From: Streptomyces violens
Lineage (GTDB): Bacteria > Actinomycetota > Actinomycetes > Streptomycetales > Streptomycetaceae
Length of the DNA stretch: 64,000 bases
Assembly: GCF_000717745.1 (NCBI RefSeq)
Contig: NZ_JOBH01000006.1
Location: forward strand, 1 to 64,000
Direction: 5' to 3'
The position numbers were made by a program, and so were the translations under genes. The notes beneath the pieces are model-generated. The model was not told where the DNA came from and did not search any database. It saw nothing but the letters and a program-made list of their open reading frames with translations. Numbering within the stretch: the stretch's first letter is position 1; each line of letters starts with the position of its first letter. This document shows positions 42,060-50,455 of the stretch, piece by piece.

Positions 42060-42395
42060 ATGATGCCCAGCGGCTCCAATGCCAAGCGCGAGCGTCAGTA
42101 CGAGCACATCAAGGAAGGCGCCGAGAAGCGCGGCACCTCCTCCGGGCGCGCGAAGGAGATTGCCGCGCGGACGGTCAACAAGGAGCGGGCCCGCTCCGGC
42201 GAGGCGAAGTCGGCCAGCAAGTCCTCCACGCAGGACACGAAGTCCGCACCGGAACGCGGCGGCCAGCGCTCCGGCAACCGCACGGGCCCGAAGGGCCCGA
42301 CGAAGGACCAGCTCTACAACGAGGCCAAGCAGAAGAACATCGACGGCCGCTCCTCGATGACCAAGGACGAACTGGCGAAGGCCCTGGGCCGCTGA
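42060..42395 (+). CDS. Small basic protein with Rho_N/SAP-like C-terminus ('plasmid stabilization' type)
   Basis: The 111-residue protein is highly charged and rich in Lys, Arg, Ser and Gly, with a likely disordered middle. The C-terminal TKDQLYNEAKQKNIDGRSSM then TKDELAKAL resembles the Rho N-terminal/SAP helix-extension-helix found in nucleic-acid-binding proteins. Database entries of this kind are often labelled plasmid stabilization protein without experimental support. GAGGAG precedes the ATG pair at 42060/42063. It converges on the hydrolase gene at 42405. Confidence 0.7.
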   Translation: MMPSGSNAKRERQYEHIKEGAEKRGTSSGRAKEIAARTVNKERARSGEAKSASKSSTQDTKSAPERGGQRSGNRTGPKGPTKDQLYNEAKQKNIDGRSSMTKDELAKALGR

Positions 42396-42404
42396 CCGCG
42401 GGTG

Positions 42405-43790
42405 TTACGACCCCGGTCGGTCCGGGTGCGCCAGATCGTAAGGACGCGGATACGGCCCCGGGCGGAAGGCCAGGTAACGCGCCTCCGTCGTCGGGTCGGA
42501 CCGCCGTGCCTCCGCGTTGAGCGCGCCGGGCGAGGTGTTGCCCCAGCGCCCGGTCCCGACCCGGCGGTCGACCGTGTGCAGCGCCGCGAGCTGCTCGGCG
42601 GGGCTGAACGTGCAGTGCCCGGCGTTGTCGACGATTCCCTGCCGCAGCAGCGCTCCGGACCCGGCGGCCGTGACGGCCCGCTCGTGCGCCGAGGTGACCT
42701 GCACCGGGACCAGCGCATCGCCGGTGGTGTGCACGTCGAGCTGCGGAGTACGGAGCTTCCCGGTGAAGGCGATATTGCGGGTCATGTAGCGGACGGCCGC
42801 CGGGTCCGCCTTGATGCGGGGCGCGTCGGCGAGTGTACGGAGGTCGTTCCGCAGCGAGAGCCCCGCCGACTTGTAGAGCGCCTCGACCTCCTTGAAACCG
42901 GATGACTTGCGCAGCATCGCCGCGTAGTCCACGCCCGTGTTCCAGGACATGTTCCCGCCGGCCCGCTGCTCGGCCTCCTGGCGGCGCCGGAAGGCGGCGT
43001 CCAGCATCATGCTGACCGCCTGGTACTGGTTGGCCTGCTGCGCCTCGTAGTCGCGCGGCGCGGGGCGCTCCTGCTTCGGGTCGTTCCAGCCGGGGATGTT
43101 GTGCAGGGCAGCGGCCAGCGCGATCCGCGCCCGCCCGGCCGGGGTGTCCTGCGCCTTGTCGACGGCGGAGCCGAGCTCGCCGGCGGTCCGGTCCGCCTCG
43201 TCCGCGTCCGCGAAGCCGGTCAGCGGGATGTCGGAGCCGGGGGCCAGCAGGGTCTTCAGGGCGAAGGCCGGATCCAGGGTCGAGTTCCAGTTGGCGACGC
43301 CGCCCTGGACGAGGCCGCACAGGGACAGTGAGCCGTCGATGCGGCCGGGGTGCCGCTCGGCGATGGCGGTGGTGACCAGGCCGCCGTAGGACTGGCCCCA
43401 GGCGAGCGTGCGCCGCGCCGGGCCGACGCGGTCGGCGAAGACGTCGAGGGTGGCGAGCTGGTCGGGCACCGCCTGCTCGACGGCCCACCCGGTGGCGGAG
43501 TACGAGGACCCGGCGAGCGCGTACCCCTCCCGCAGCAGCAGCTTCTTCGTGGCCTCGTCGGAGGCGTCCACCGCCTCGTTGGGGGCGCCGGCGGGCCGGT
43601 AGCCGTGGCTGAACAGCAGCAGGGTGCCGTTCCAGTGGGCAGGGGTGTCGATCACGTACGTGGCGCCGGACGGCAGGGTGCCCTCCAGGTGGCGGGGCTC
43701 GGCCGCTGCGGCGGTCGCGGGCGGCACCGCGGCGGTGGCGAGCAGCGCGGCGACGGCCACGCCGATCCCCGCCCGTGTGCGTACGCTCAT
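42405..43790 (-). CDS. Secreted alpha/beta-hydrolase
   Basis: The 461-residue precursor starts with a Sec signal (RTRAGIGVAVAALLATAAVP then ATAAAAEP). The mature protein has GTLLLFSHGYRPAGAP, the nucleophile elbow AWGQSYGGLVTTAIA, and a candidate catalytic histidine in VDNAGHCTFSPAEQ, with Asp in TTGDALVPVQ. It resembles extracellular esterase or tripeptidyl-aminopeptidase-like hydrolases. Its ATG shares one base with the stop of the MHS transporter gene (TGATG), so it is the last gene of the six-gene operon read from 48999. It may release the compound the operon degrades. Confidence 0.82.
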   Translation of the reverse strand: MSVRTRAGIGVAVAALLATAAVPPATAAAAEPRHLEGTLPSGATYVIDTPAHWNGTLLLFSHGYRPAGAPNEAVDASDEATKKLLLREGYALAGSSYSATGWAVEQAVPDQLATLDVFADRVGPARRTLAWGQSYGGLVTTAIAERHPGRIDGSLSLCGLVQGGVANWNSTLDPAFALKTLLAPGSDIPLTGFADADEADRTAGELGSAVDKAQDTPAGRARIALAAALHNIPGWNDPKQERPAPRDYEAQQANQYQAVSMMLDAAFRRRQEAEQRAGGNMSWNTGVDYAAMLRKSSGFKEVEALYKSAGLSLRNDLRTLADAPRIKADPAAVRYMTRNIAFTGKLRTPQLDVHTTGDALVPVQVTSAHERAVTAAGSGALLRQGIVDNAGHCTFSPAEQLAALHTVDRRVGTGRWGNTSPGALNAEARRSDPTTEARYLAFRPGPYPRPYDLAHPDRPGS

Positions 43791-45121
43791 CAATGGACTC
43801 CTTCCGGTCGGACTGGTTCTTCTGAGTGCAGTTCGGTGCCGAACCGGTCGCGGCTGGTCTCCCTGACCCGCCACACCGTGAGCGCCGTGACGGCCGCGCC
43901 CGCCGCGAGCAGCAGCGCGACGGGCCCACTGCCGCCGTACGAAGCGAGCAGGCTGCCGGCGATCAGCGGCGAGAACCCGGCGCCGAGCAGCGTCGCGGTC
44001 TGGTAGCCGAGCGAGGCGCCGGTGTACCGCACGCGCGTCCCGAACATCTCGGTGAGCAGCGCCCCCAGCGGCCCGTACATCGTGGACTGCGCGACGCCGT
44101 GCCCGAGGACGAGCGCCAAAATCAGCAGCCCGGGACTGCCGGAGTCGACCAGCGCGAACACTGGGAACGCGGTGGCCGCCGACAACACCGCACCGGCCAG
44201 CACCACCGGCCGCCGCCCGAACCGGTCGGACAGCGCGCCCGCGCACGGCAGCACCAGCAGCGCCGTACAGGAGGCGAGCGTGACGCCGGTCAGGACCTGG
44301 GTGCGGGAGAAGCCCTGCCCGACCGCGTAGGACACCATGAAGCTGGTCAGCAGAGACTGCGCGACGAACGGACCGATGCCCACGCACGCCGCGAGCAGCA
44401 CGGCGCGCGGCCTGCGCAGTACGTCCAGGAGCGGCAGCCGGGCGGCGGTCCGCTGCTCCTTGACCGCGCGGAACAGCGGGCTCTCCGTGACCTTCAGCCG
44501 TACGTACAGCCCGGCGCCCAGCAGGACGATGCTGAGCAGGAACGGCACCCGCCAGCCCCAGGTGCGGAACTGGTCGTCGGGCAGCGTGCCGACGAGGGTG
44601 ACGACGGCCGTGGACAGGACGGTGCCCAGCGGGGCGCCGAGCTGGGTGAGGCTGGTCCAGCGGCCGCGCGGTCGGCTGCCCGCGTGCTCGGCGACCATCA
44701 GCGTCGCGCCGCCCCACTCGCCGCCGATCGCGATGCCCTGGACGACGCGCAGCGCTACCAGCAGCACCGGCGCCCAGACGCCGATCGCGTCGTACGTCGG
44801 CAGCAGTCCGATGAGGAAGCTGCCGACGCCCATCAGCACCATCGTCGTCAGCATCATCGACTTGCGGCCGAGCCGGTCGCCGAAGTGCCCGAAGACGAGG
44901 CCGCCGAGCGGCCGGGCGACATACCCGGCCGCGAAGGTCCCGAAGGCCGCGACGGTGCCGGCGGCGGGCGAGGCCGCGGGGAAGAACAGATCGCCGAAGA
45001 CGAGCGCGGCGACCGTGCCGTAGACCAGGAAGTCGTAGAACTCCACGGCCGTGCCGATCAGGCCGGAGAGCGCGACCCGTCTCAGTTGCCGGGCGTCCTG
45101 CGCCTCGCTCACGGCGGTCAT
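43790..45121 (-). CDS. MFS transporter, metabolite:H+ symporter (MHS) type
   Basis: The 443-residue protein has 12 predicted spans and the MHS signatures TAVEFYDFLVYGTVAALVFG at span 1, GHFGDRLGRKSMM (loop 2-3), RVVQGIAIGGEWGGATLMVA and PFLLSIVLLGAGLYVRLKV. MHS carriers import carboxylates such as shikimate, aromatic acids and alpha-ketoglutarate. Its ATG overlaps the stop of the MaoC gene. In this operon it would import an acid that the AMP-ligase then activates. Confidence 0.88.
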   Translation of the reverse strand: MTAVSEAQDARQLRRVALSGLIGTAVEFYDFLVYGTVAALVFGDLFFPAASPAAGTVAAFGTFAAGYVARPLGGLVFGHFGDRLGRKSMMLTTMVLMGVGSFLIGLLPTYDAIGVWAPVLLVALRVVQGIAIGGEWGGATLMVAEHAGSRPRGRWTSLTQLGAPLGTVLSTAVVTLVGTLPDDQFRTWGWRVPFLLSIVLLGAGLYVRLKVTESPLFRAVKEQRTAARLPLLDVLRRPRAVLLAACVGIGPFVAQSLLTSFMVSYAVGQGFSRTQVLTGVTLASCTALLVLPCAGALSDRFGRRPVVLAGAVLSAATAFPVFALVDSGSPGLLILALVLGHGVAQSTMYGPLGALLTEMFGTRVRYTGASLGYQTATLLGAGFSPLIAGSLLASYGGSGPVALLLAAGAAVTALTVWRVRETSRDRFGTELHSEEPVRPEGVH

Positions 45122-45573
45122 CCGTAGAAGCGGGAGAGGCTGCGCAGCACGCAGGCGGGCTTGGCGGCGCCCTCGATCTCGACCGTGCCGTCGACCGCGA
45201 TCTGCACCCCGCCCTTCACCTCGTCCACGGAGGCCAGCGTCGCGGCCAGCCGGATGCGCGAGCCGACCTTCACGGGGGAGGGGAAACGGACCTTGTCCAG
45301 GCCGTAGTTGACCTTCGTGGTGACGCCCTGGACGTCGAGGAGGCCGGTGAAGAGGGGGATGAAGAGCGACAGCGTGAGGTAGCCGTGCGCGATGGGCGCG
45401 CCGAACGGACCCTGCGCCGCCTTCTCCGGGTCGGTGTGGATCCACTGGTGGTCGCCGGTGGCGTCGGCGAAGGTGTCGATGCGGTCCTGGGTGACGTCCA
45501 GCCAGTCGCTGGTGCCGAGGTCGGTGCCGGCGAGCTTCTTGAGTTCGTCGAGGCCGTTGACGGTGACGGTCAT
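45118..45573 (-). CDS. MaoC-family enoyl-CoA hydratase (hot-dog fold)
   Basis: The 151-residue protein carries the R-hydratase motif in FADATGDHQWIHTDPEKA (Asp-x4-His) and the downstream FGAPIAHGYLTLSLFIPL segment, both typical of single-domain MaoC dehydratases. It adds water to an enoyl-CoA. The gene lies between an acyl-CoA ligase gene and a transporter gene in the operon; GAACTCTC-type spacing gives only a modest ribosome site (GGGAGA, seven bases upstream). Confidence 0.88.
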   Translation of the reverse strand: MTVTVNGLDELKKLAGTDLGTSDWLDVTQDRIDTFADATGDHQWIHTDPEKAAQGPFGAPIAHGYLTLSLFIPLFTGLLDVQGVTTKVNYGLDKVRFPSPVKVGSRIRLAATLASVDEVKGGVQIAVDGTVEIEGAAKPACVLRSLSRFYG

Positions 45574-45638
45574 GAGAGTTCTCCCTGAGGGGGTCGGGGG
45601 GTGAAGGGGGGACGTTCGTTGATGGGGGTGACGATGCG

Positions 45639-47147
45639 TCAGCTCGCGCTGCCGTACAGCGTGCGGACGCGGGGCTTGAGGAGCTTTCCGGAGGCGGTGC
45701 GCGGCAGTTCCTCCGCCACCACCACCGACTTGGGGATCTTGTACTTGGCCAGCCGCCCGGCGAGCGCGGCGAGCACCTCGGCCGGGTCCAGGGCACAGCC
45801 CTCCCGGGCGACGACGACAGCACGGGGCACCTCGCCCCACCGCTCGTCCGGTACACCGATCACGGCGCACTCCGCGATGCCGGGGTGGGCGAGCAGGGCG
45901 TTCTCGACCTCGGCGGGATAGACGTTCTCGCCGCCCGAGATGATCATGTCCTTGAGGCGGTCGACGACGGTGACATAGCCGTCCGCGTCGACCCGGGCCG
46001 CGTCGCCGGTACGGAACCAGCCGTCGGCGAACGCGGCGGCGCTCTCCTCGGGCAGGCCCCAGTAGCCGGGCATCACGTTCGGGCCGCGCACCAGCACCTC
46101 GCCGGTCTCACCGACATCGGCCGGAGCCAGGTCGGGCCGCACCACCCGTACATCGGTGAAGAAGTGCGGCACCCCGGCCGAGCCCGCCTTCGTGACGGCG
46201 TGCTCACCGTCCAGGAAGAGCGCACCGGGCGCCGCCTCGGTCATGCCGTACCCCTGCTGGAAGGTCAGCCCGCGCTCCTGGTACGCGGCGATCAGCGGCC
46301 CGGACACCGGGGAGCCGCCGCAGGTGAGGATGCGCAGCGAGGACAGATCGGCGGCCGGCCAGCTGGGGCTGCGCGCGATCCGCTCGTACATCGTGGGCAC
46401 GCCGAACATGAACGTGATCCCGTGCTCGGTGATCAGGTCGAAGGTGGCCTCGGCGTCGAAGGACTCCACCAGGACGCAGGTGCCGCCCTTGAGCAGGACC
46501 GGCAGCGTGAGCATGTTCAGCCCGGCGGTGTGGAACAGCGGCGCGGAGACCAGCGCCACCTCGTCCGCGGTCAGGTCGGTGTCGACCAGGACGTTGAGCG
46601 CGTTCCAGGTGAGGTTGGCGTGCGTGAGCATCGCGCCCTTCGGGCGGCCCGTCGTGCCCGAGGTGTACATGATGATGCACACGTCGTCGCCGCTGACCGG
46701 CTCGTCGAGCGGCTCGGCGGTGGCGCCCGCCATCAACTCCTCGTACTGCGGGCCCACTTCGACGTACGTCCGTACGCTGCCGGCCTGGTCCCGCAGCCCG
46801 TCGACGAGACCGGTGTGGGTGGGGGAGTGCACCAGTGTGACGGCGCCCGAGTCGGTGAGCTGGTACGCGATCTCCGGTCCGGCCAGCCGGGTGTTGAGCG
46901 GTACGAAGACCGCGCCCAGCGCGCCCGCGGCGAAGAAGGTCTCCAGGAAGGCGGGGTGGTTGGGGCCGAGATAGGCGATCCGGTCGCCGCGCCGGACGCC
47001 GGCCGCGCGCAGCGCGCGGGCCAGCCGGGTGGTGCGGTCGTGCAGTTCGGCGTAGGTGGTCGCCGCGCCTTCGTGGCGGACGGCGGTGCGGTGCGGGGTC
47101 TTGCGGGCCCGGCGGGCGGGCCACGACCCCAGTCCCTCGTTGCGCAC
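45639..47147 (-). CDS. Acyl-CoA synthetase / AMP-dependent ligase
   Basis: The 502-residue adenylating enzyme has the P-loop YTSGTTGRPKGAMLTHANL (about residues 157-175), A5-type QGYGMTEAAPG, the FRTGDAARVDADGYVTVVDR hinge and SGGENVYPAEVENALLAHP, ending with the catalytic lysine in RTASGKLLKPRVR. It forms an acyl-CoA from a carboxylic acid through acyl-AMP. GTG 47147 has AAGGAG eight bases upstream. It activates the substrate for the MaoC hydratase and SDR of the same operon. Confidence 0.9.
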   Translation of the reverse strand: MRNEGLGSWPARRARKTPHRTAVRHEGAATTYAELHDRTTRLARALRAAGVRRGDRIAYLGPNHPAFLETFFAAGALGAVFVPLNTRLAGPEIAYQLTDSGAVTLVHSPTHTGLVDGLRDQAGSVRTYVEVGPQYEELMAGATAEPLDEPVSGDDVCIIMYTSGTTGRPKGAMLTHANLTWNALNVLVDTDLTADEVALVSAPLFHTAGLNMLTLPVLLKGGTCVLVESFDAEATFDLITEHGITFMFGVPTMYERIARSPSWPAADLSSLRILTCGGSPVSGPLIAAYQERGLTFQQGYGMTEAAPGALFLDGEHAVTKAGSAGVPHFFTDVRVVRPDLAPADVGETGEVLVRGPNVMPGYWGLPEESAAAFADGWFRTGDAARVDADGYVTVVDRLKDMIISGGENVYPAEVENALLAHPGIAECAVIGVPDERWGEVPRAVVVAREGCALDPAEVLAALAGRLAKYKIPKSVVVAEELPRTASGKLLKPRVRTLYGSAS

Positions 47148-47178
47148 AGCGGCTCTCCTTGCTGTCCGAGCGGTGGGG

Positions 47179-48060
47179 TCAGGCGAGCCCGAGCAGCCGG
47201 GCGGCGTTCTCCTTGAGGATCTTCGGCCGGACCGCGTCCTTGATCTCCAGCTTCGCGAAGTCCGCGAGCCAGCGGTCCGGCGTGAGCACGGGGTAGTCGG
47301 AGCCGAACAGCACCTTGTCCTTGAGCAGCGTGTTGGCGTACTGCACGAGCTGCGGCGGGAAGTACTTCGGCGACCAGCCCGACAGATCGATGTGCACCCC
47401 GGGCTTGTGCGTGGCCACGGCCAGCGCCTCGTCCTGCCAGGGGAAGGAGGGGTGGGCCAGGATGATCTTCAAGTGGGGGAAGTCGGCCGCCACGTCGTCC
47501 ACGTGCAGCGGGTTGGAGTACTTCAGCCGGATGCCGCCGCCGCCCGGCACGCCCGCGCCGATGCCGGTCTGTCCGGTGTGAAAGAGGGCGATCGCCCCGG
47601 TTTCCTCGATGACCTCGTACAGCCCGTACGCCAGCCGGTCGTTGGGGAAGAACGCCTGGATGCTCGGGTGGAACTTGAAGCCGCGTACGCCGTACTCCTC
47701 GACCAGCCGCCGCGCCTGCTTCACCGCCGCCTTGCCGCGGTGCGGATCGAGAGAAGCGAACGGGATCAGCACGTCGGAGTTCTCGGCGGCGGCCTCGGCG
47801 ACCTCCTCGTTCGGCACCGGCTCGGTGCCGGTCGCGGACTCCGCGTCCACGGTGAAGACGACGGCCGCCATCTTCCGCTCGCGGTAGAACGCGGCGATCT
47901 CCGGCAGGGTCGGCTTCCGGTTGCCCTCGATCTTGAAGTACGCGCTGGAGGCGTCGGCCAGGTCGTCGTCCAGGGACGCCCGGCCCTTGCTGGAGACCTC
48001 GGCGTGCGTGTGCACATCGATGGCCACCAGCTCGTCCACGTTCATCGCGCCGGTCGTCAT
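47179..48060 (-). CDS. Amidohydrolase_2 family metal-dependent hydrolase/decarboxylase
   Basis: The 293-residue TIM-barrel has the metal-binding HxH in VAIDVHTHAEVSS, FKFHPSIQAFFPND, the later histidine in IILAHPSFPWQDEALAV and the aspartate in VLFGSDYPVLTPDRW. It fits the ACMSD-related amidohydrolases, which hydrolyse or decarboxylate aromatic-derived acids. Three bases separate it from the SDR gene upstream. Substrate unknown; in the operon it could open or decarboxylate a ring product. Confidence 0.85.
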   Translation of the reverse strand: MTTGAMNVDELVAIDVHTHAEVSSKGRASLDDDLADASSAYFKIEGNRKPTLPEIAAFYRERKMAAVVFTVDAESATGTEPVPNEEVAEAAAENSDVLIPFASLDPHRGKAAVKQARRLVEEYGVRGFKFHPSIQAFFPNDRLAYGLYEVIEETGAIALFHTGQTGIGAGVPGGGGIRLKYSNPLHVDDVAADFPHLKIILAHPSFPWQDEALAVATHKPGVHIDLSGWSPKYFPPQLVQYANTLLKDKVLFGSDYPVLTPDRWLADFAKLEIKDAVRPKILKENAARLLGLA

Positions 48061-48063
48061 CGC

Positions 48064-48999
48064 TCAGGCCTCCGGGATCACGGGGGCGGGGATACCCACG
48101 GACTGCGGCTCGCGGCCCACGCTCGTGTGCCAGGCGGCCGCGACGGTCTCCGGGCGCCAGCCCCCGTCCGCGTACGCCACCGACACCTCCTGCGGGTGCG
48201 ACCACAGCGCGAGCTTGTCGCCGCCGATGCCCACGCACTGGCCCGTGACGTCCTTCGCCGCGTCCGACGCGAGGAACGGCACCAGCGCCGCACAGTCCTC
48301 GGCCGTGCCGAAGCCCTCACCCTTGCGCAGGAAGTCCGGCAGCGGCTCGCCGCGCCGCATGGCCTCGATGTACGGGGCGAACGCGGGGATCGTCTCGGTC
48401 ATCGCGGTCGCCGCAACCGGCACGATCGCATTGACCGTGACCCCGGCCCGCGCCAGCTCCATCGACCAGGTACGGGTCATGGCGGCGATCCCGGCCTTCG
48501 CCGCGGCGTAGTTGGTCTGCCCGAAGTTGCCGCGCTGCCCGGCGGGCGAGCCGACCAGGATCAGCCGGCCGCCCTCGCCCTGCTCCCGCATCCGCACGGC
48601 GGCGGCACGGGCACAGGTGAAGGTGCCCTTGAGATGGGTCGTGACGACGGCGTCGAAGTCCTCGTCGGTCATCTTCCACAGCACGCGGTCCCGCAGGATG
48701 CCCGCGTTGGTCACCATCACGTCCAGCCGGCCGAACTCCTCGACCGCGCGGGCCACCAGCCGGTCGGCGGCCTCGCTGGTGCCGACCGCGACGGCCTCGG
48801 CGACGGCCCGGCCGCCGGCCTCGGTGATGGTCTTCGCGGCCTCCTCGGCCACGGCCTGGTCCAGGTCGTTGACGACGACGGACGCGCCGGCCGCGGCGAG
48901 CGCCGAGGCGTACGCGAGCCCCAGGCCACGGCCGGAACCGGTCACGACGGCGACCTTGCCGGTGAGGTCGACGGGGGAGTGGGCAATGGGTCCGGACAC
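48064..48999 (-). CDS. Short-chain dehydrogenase/reductase (SDR), hydroxyacyl-CoA type
   Basis: The 311-residue protein has the cofactor motif VAVVTGSGRGLGLAYASAL, NAG in VTNAGILRDRVLWKM, and the catalytic Ser-Tyr-Lys (VGSPAGQRGNFGQTNYAAAK). The DRVLWKMTDEDFDAVVTTHL stretch resembles the dehydrogenase part of multifunctional beta-oxidation enzymes that pair with MaoC hydratases. Its unusual 60-residue C-terminal extension (CVGIGGDKLALWSHPQEVSV onward) is shared with that subgroup. The start is GTG 48999; the operon promoter lies at 49098-49126. Confidence 0.88.
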   Translation of the reverse strand: MSGPIAHSPVDLTGKVAVVTGSGRGLGLAYASALAAAGASVVVNDLDQAVAEEAAKTITEAGGRAVAEAVAVGTSEAADRLVARAVEEFGRLDVMVTNAGILRDRVLWKMTDEDFDAVVTTHLKGTFTCARAAAVRMREQGEGGRLILVGSPAGQRGNFGQTNYAAAKAGIAAMTRTWSMELARAGVTVNAIVPVAATAMTETIPAFAPYIEAMRRGEPLPDFLRKGEGFGTAEDCAALVPFLASDAAKDVTGQCVGIGGDKLALWSHPQEVSVAYADGGWRPETVAAAWHTSVGREPQSVGIPAPVIPEA

Positions 49000-49097
49000 G
49001 GTGAATCCTCTCAACAGGCGCAGAGCGCAAGGGGGTTGGATGGAACGAGGGAAGGTGGGCCGGGCTGTCCGCTCGGCTTCCGGCCCCGCCGTGACCG

Positions 49098-49126
49098 AAG
49101 CTAAGACCAATCGTTGTTGACGTCAA
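49098..49126 (-). promoter_or_regulatory. Six-gene operon promoter overlapping a TTGACGTCAA palindrome
   Basis: Minus strand: TTGACG (49126-49121), 17-base spacer, TAGCTT (49103-49098). The -35 is half of the perfect palindrome TTGACGTCAA (49117-49126), whose other half presents a TTGACG on the plus strand toward the MarR gene. A MarR dimer bound there would cover both -35 regions. The plus-strand -10 is poor. Confidence 0.65.
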
Positions 49127-49240
49127 TGGTTGTCTTCGTAATCGAAAATGCGGCATGCTGGGTGCGCTGGTGAGATGGAGAGCCGGAGAGAGCCGAAGAA
49201 ACCGCCCCGCACCCGGGGCACCGAACAGGGAGCGCCACCG

Positions 49241-49735
49241 ATGACCGCCCACGGAACGCCCACCACCGACGCCCCGCACCCGGGGCCCGTCGACGCCGAC
49301 GAACCGTGGATGCGGGGCCTGCATGCCGACACCGGATACCTGCTCTACCGGCTCGGCCTGCGCTCGGGGCAGCTCTTCAACGCCGCCCTCCAGGAGTCCG
49401 GCCTCCGGCTGCGGCACTACGCACTGCTGCGCTACCTCGCCACCGTCGAGGGCGCACCCCAGCGCGACCTGAGCGAACGCCTCGGCTACGACCCGAGCGC
49501 CATCGTCGGCCTCGTCGACGACCTCGAACGCCTCCACCTCGTCGAGCGCCGCCCGGCCCCCACCGACCGGCGCCGCCGCATCGTCGTACTGGCCGAGGCC
49601 GGCCGGACGTACCTCCGCGACACGGACGAGGCCAGCCACCGCGTCACGGACGAACTGACCGGCCCGCTCTCGGAGGAGGAGCGGGACACACTGCATGCGC
49701 TGCTGCTGCGGGTGGCGCAGACGGACCGCGGGTGA
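49241..49735 (+). CDS. MarR-family transcriptional regulator
   Basis: The 164-residue protein has the MarR winged helix: LRHYALLRYLATVEGAPQRD, LSERLGYDPSAIVGLVDDLE and the wing RRPAPTDRRRRIVVLAEAGR. N- and C-terminal helices form the dimer. ATG 49241 with GGGAG eight bases upstream is preferred to ATG 49148, which would add a disordered 31-residue tail. It is divergent from the six-gene catabolic operon and probably represses it until an acyl-CoA or aromatic ligand binds. Confidence 0.88.
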   Translation: MTAHGTPTTDAPHPGPVDADEPWMRGLHADTGYLLYRLGLRSGQLFNAALQESGLRLRHYALLRYLATVEGAPQRDLSERLGYDPSAIVGLVDDLERLHLVERRPAPTDRRRRIVVLAEAGRTYLRDTDEASHRVTDELTGPLSEEERDTLHALLLRVAQTDRG

Positions 49736-49741
49736 CCGGTG

Positions 49742-50272
49742 CTAGGGCGCGCCCACGAACTTCAGAGTGGCGGGGCCCTTCTGCGACTTCACTCCCTCGC
49801 CGGAGCATGCGGCCAGGTCCAGCGCCGGCAGGACCACCACGCGAGTGGCAATGCTGTCCTTGCCCGGTCCGCCGGTGACCTTACCCACTGACGTGACGGT
49901 GGTGGTGCCATTGGCCGCGCGCTTGACGTCGGTGACAGTGAACTTGACAGTGCTGGTCTTTCCGCTGTTCCACGTGTACTGGATCTCATCCGGAGGGGTC
50001 GGTTGTGCGGTCACCAGGCAGCTGGCCTGCTCTTTGAACGATGCTTTGCCGCTACCGCTGCGGATGTCCTTCGGGGCCAAGGTGCAGTCGTAGTTCTCCT
50101 CGACCTTGGCGGTAAGGGTCCGCTTCTCATTGGTCATTGCGGGGCTGTACGAGGCGGTCTGTTGACCCTCGCAGCTCAGCAGAGTGGGAGCGCCATGAGC
50201 AGAGGGAGCCAGGAACAGCGCCCCGGCGGTCATACCGAGCAGTGCTGCCGTACAGCGCGCGAACATGCGCAT
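49742..50272 (-). CDS. Secreted protein of unknown function
   Basis: The 176-residue precursor has a Sec signal: MRMFARCTAALLGMTAGALF then LAPSAHGA. The mature region is about 150 residues, rich in Thr, Ser and Lys, with four cysteines (LLSCEGQQ, YDCTLAP, ASCLVTAQ, LAACSGEG) spaced as two likely disulphides, and looks beta-rich. I do not recognise a domain. AAGGA lies eight bases before ATG 50272. It follows the IclR-type gene on the same strand and converges on the MarR gene. Confidence 0.75.
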   Translation of the reverse strand: MRMFARCTAALLGMTAGALFLAPSAHGAPTLLSCEGQQTASYSPAMTNEKRTLTAKVEENYDCTLAPKDIRSGSGKASFKEQASCLVTAQPTPPDEIQYTWNSGKTSTVKFTVTDVKRAANGTTTVTSVGKVTGGPGKDSIATRVVVLPALDLAACSGEGVKSQKGPATLKFVGAP

Positions 50273-50455
50273 GAACCCATCCTTGAGTCGGTCGGTCGGC
50301 TTTCCCGGAACGACGAGCACAGCCAACCCAAGCGACACCGGACGGGCCGGACAACACAGCACCGAACGCTGCACCATGAACCAGCCAACGGAGCGGCTCT
50401 CCCTGTGCACCACACGTCACACAAGTGAACCGGCGCTGCGGCTCACGTCAGTGAC

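Noticed and set aside
43800..45127. A plus-strand 433-codon frame opposite the MHS transporter gene
   Set aside because: It reads as Gln/Arg/Gly-rich shadow with no domain; the minus-strand transporter explains the region.
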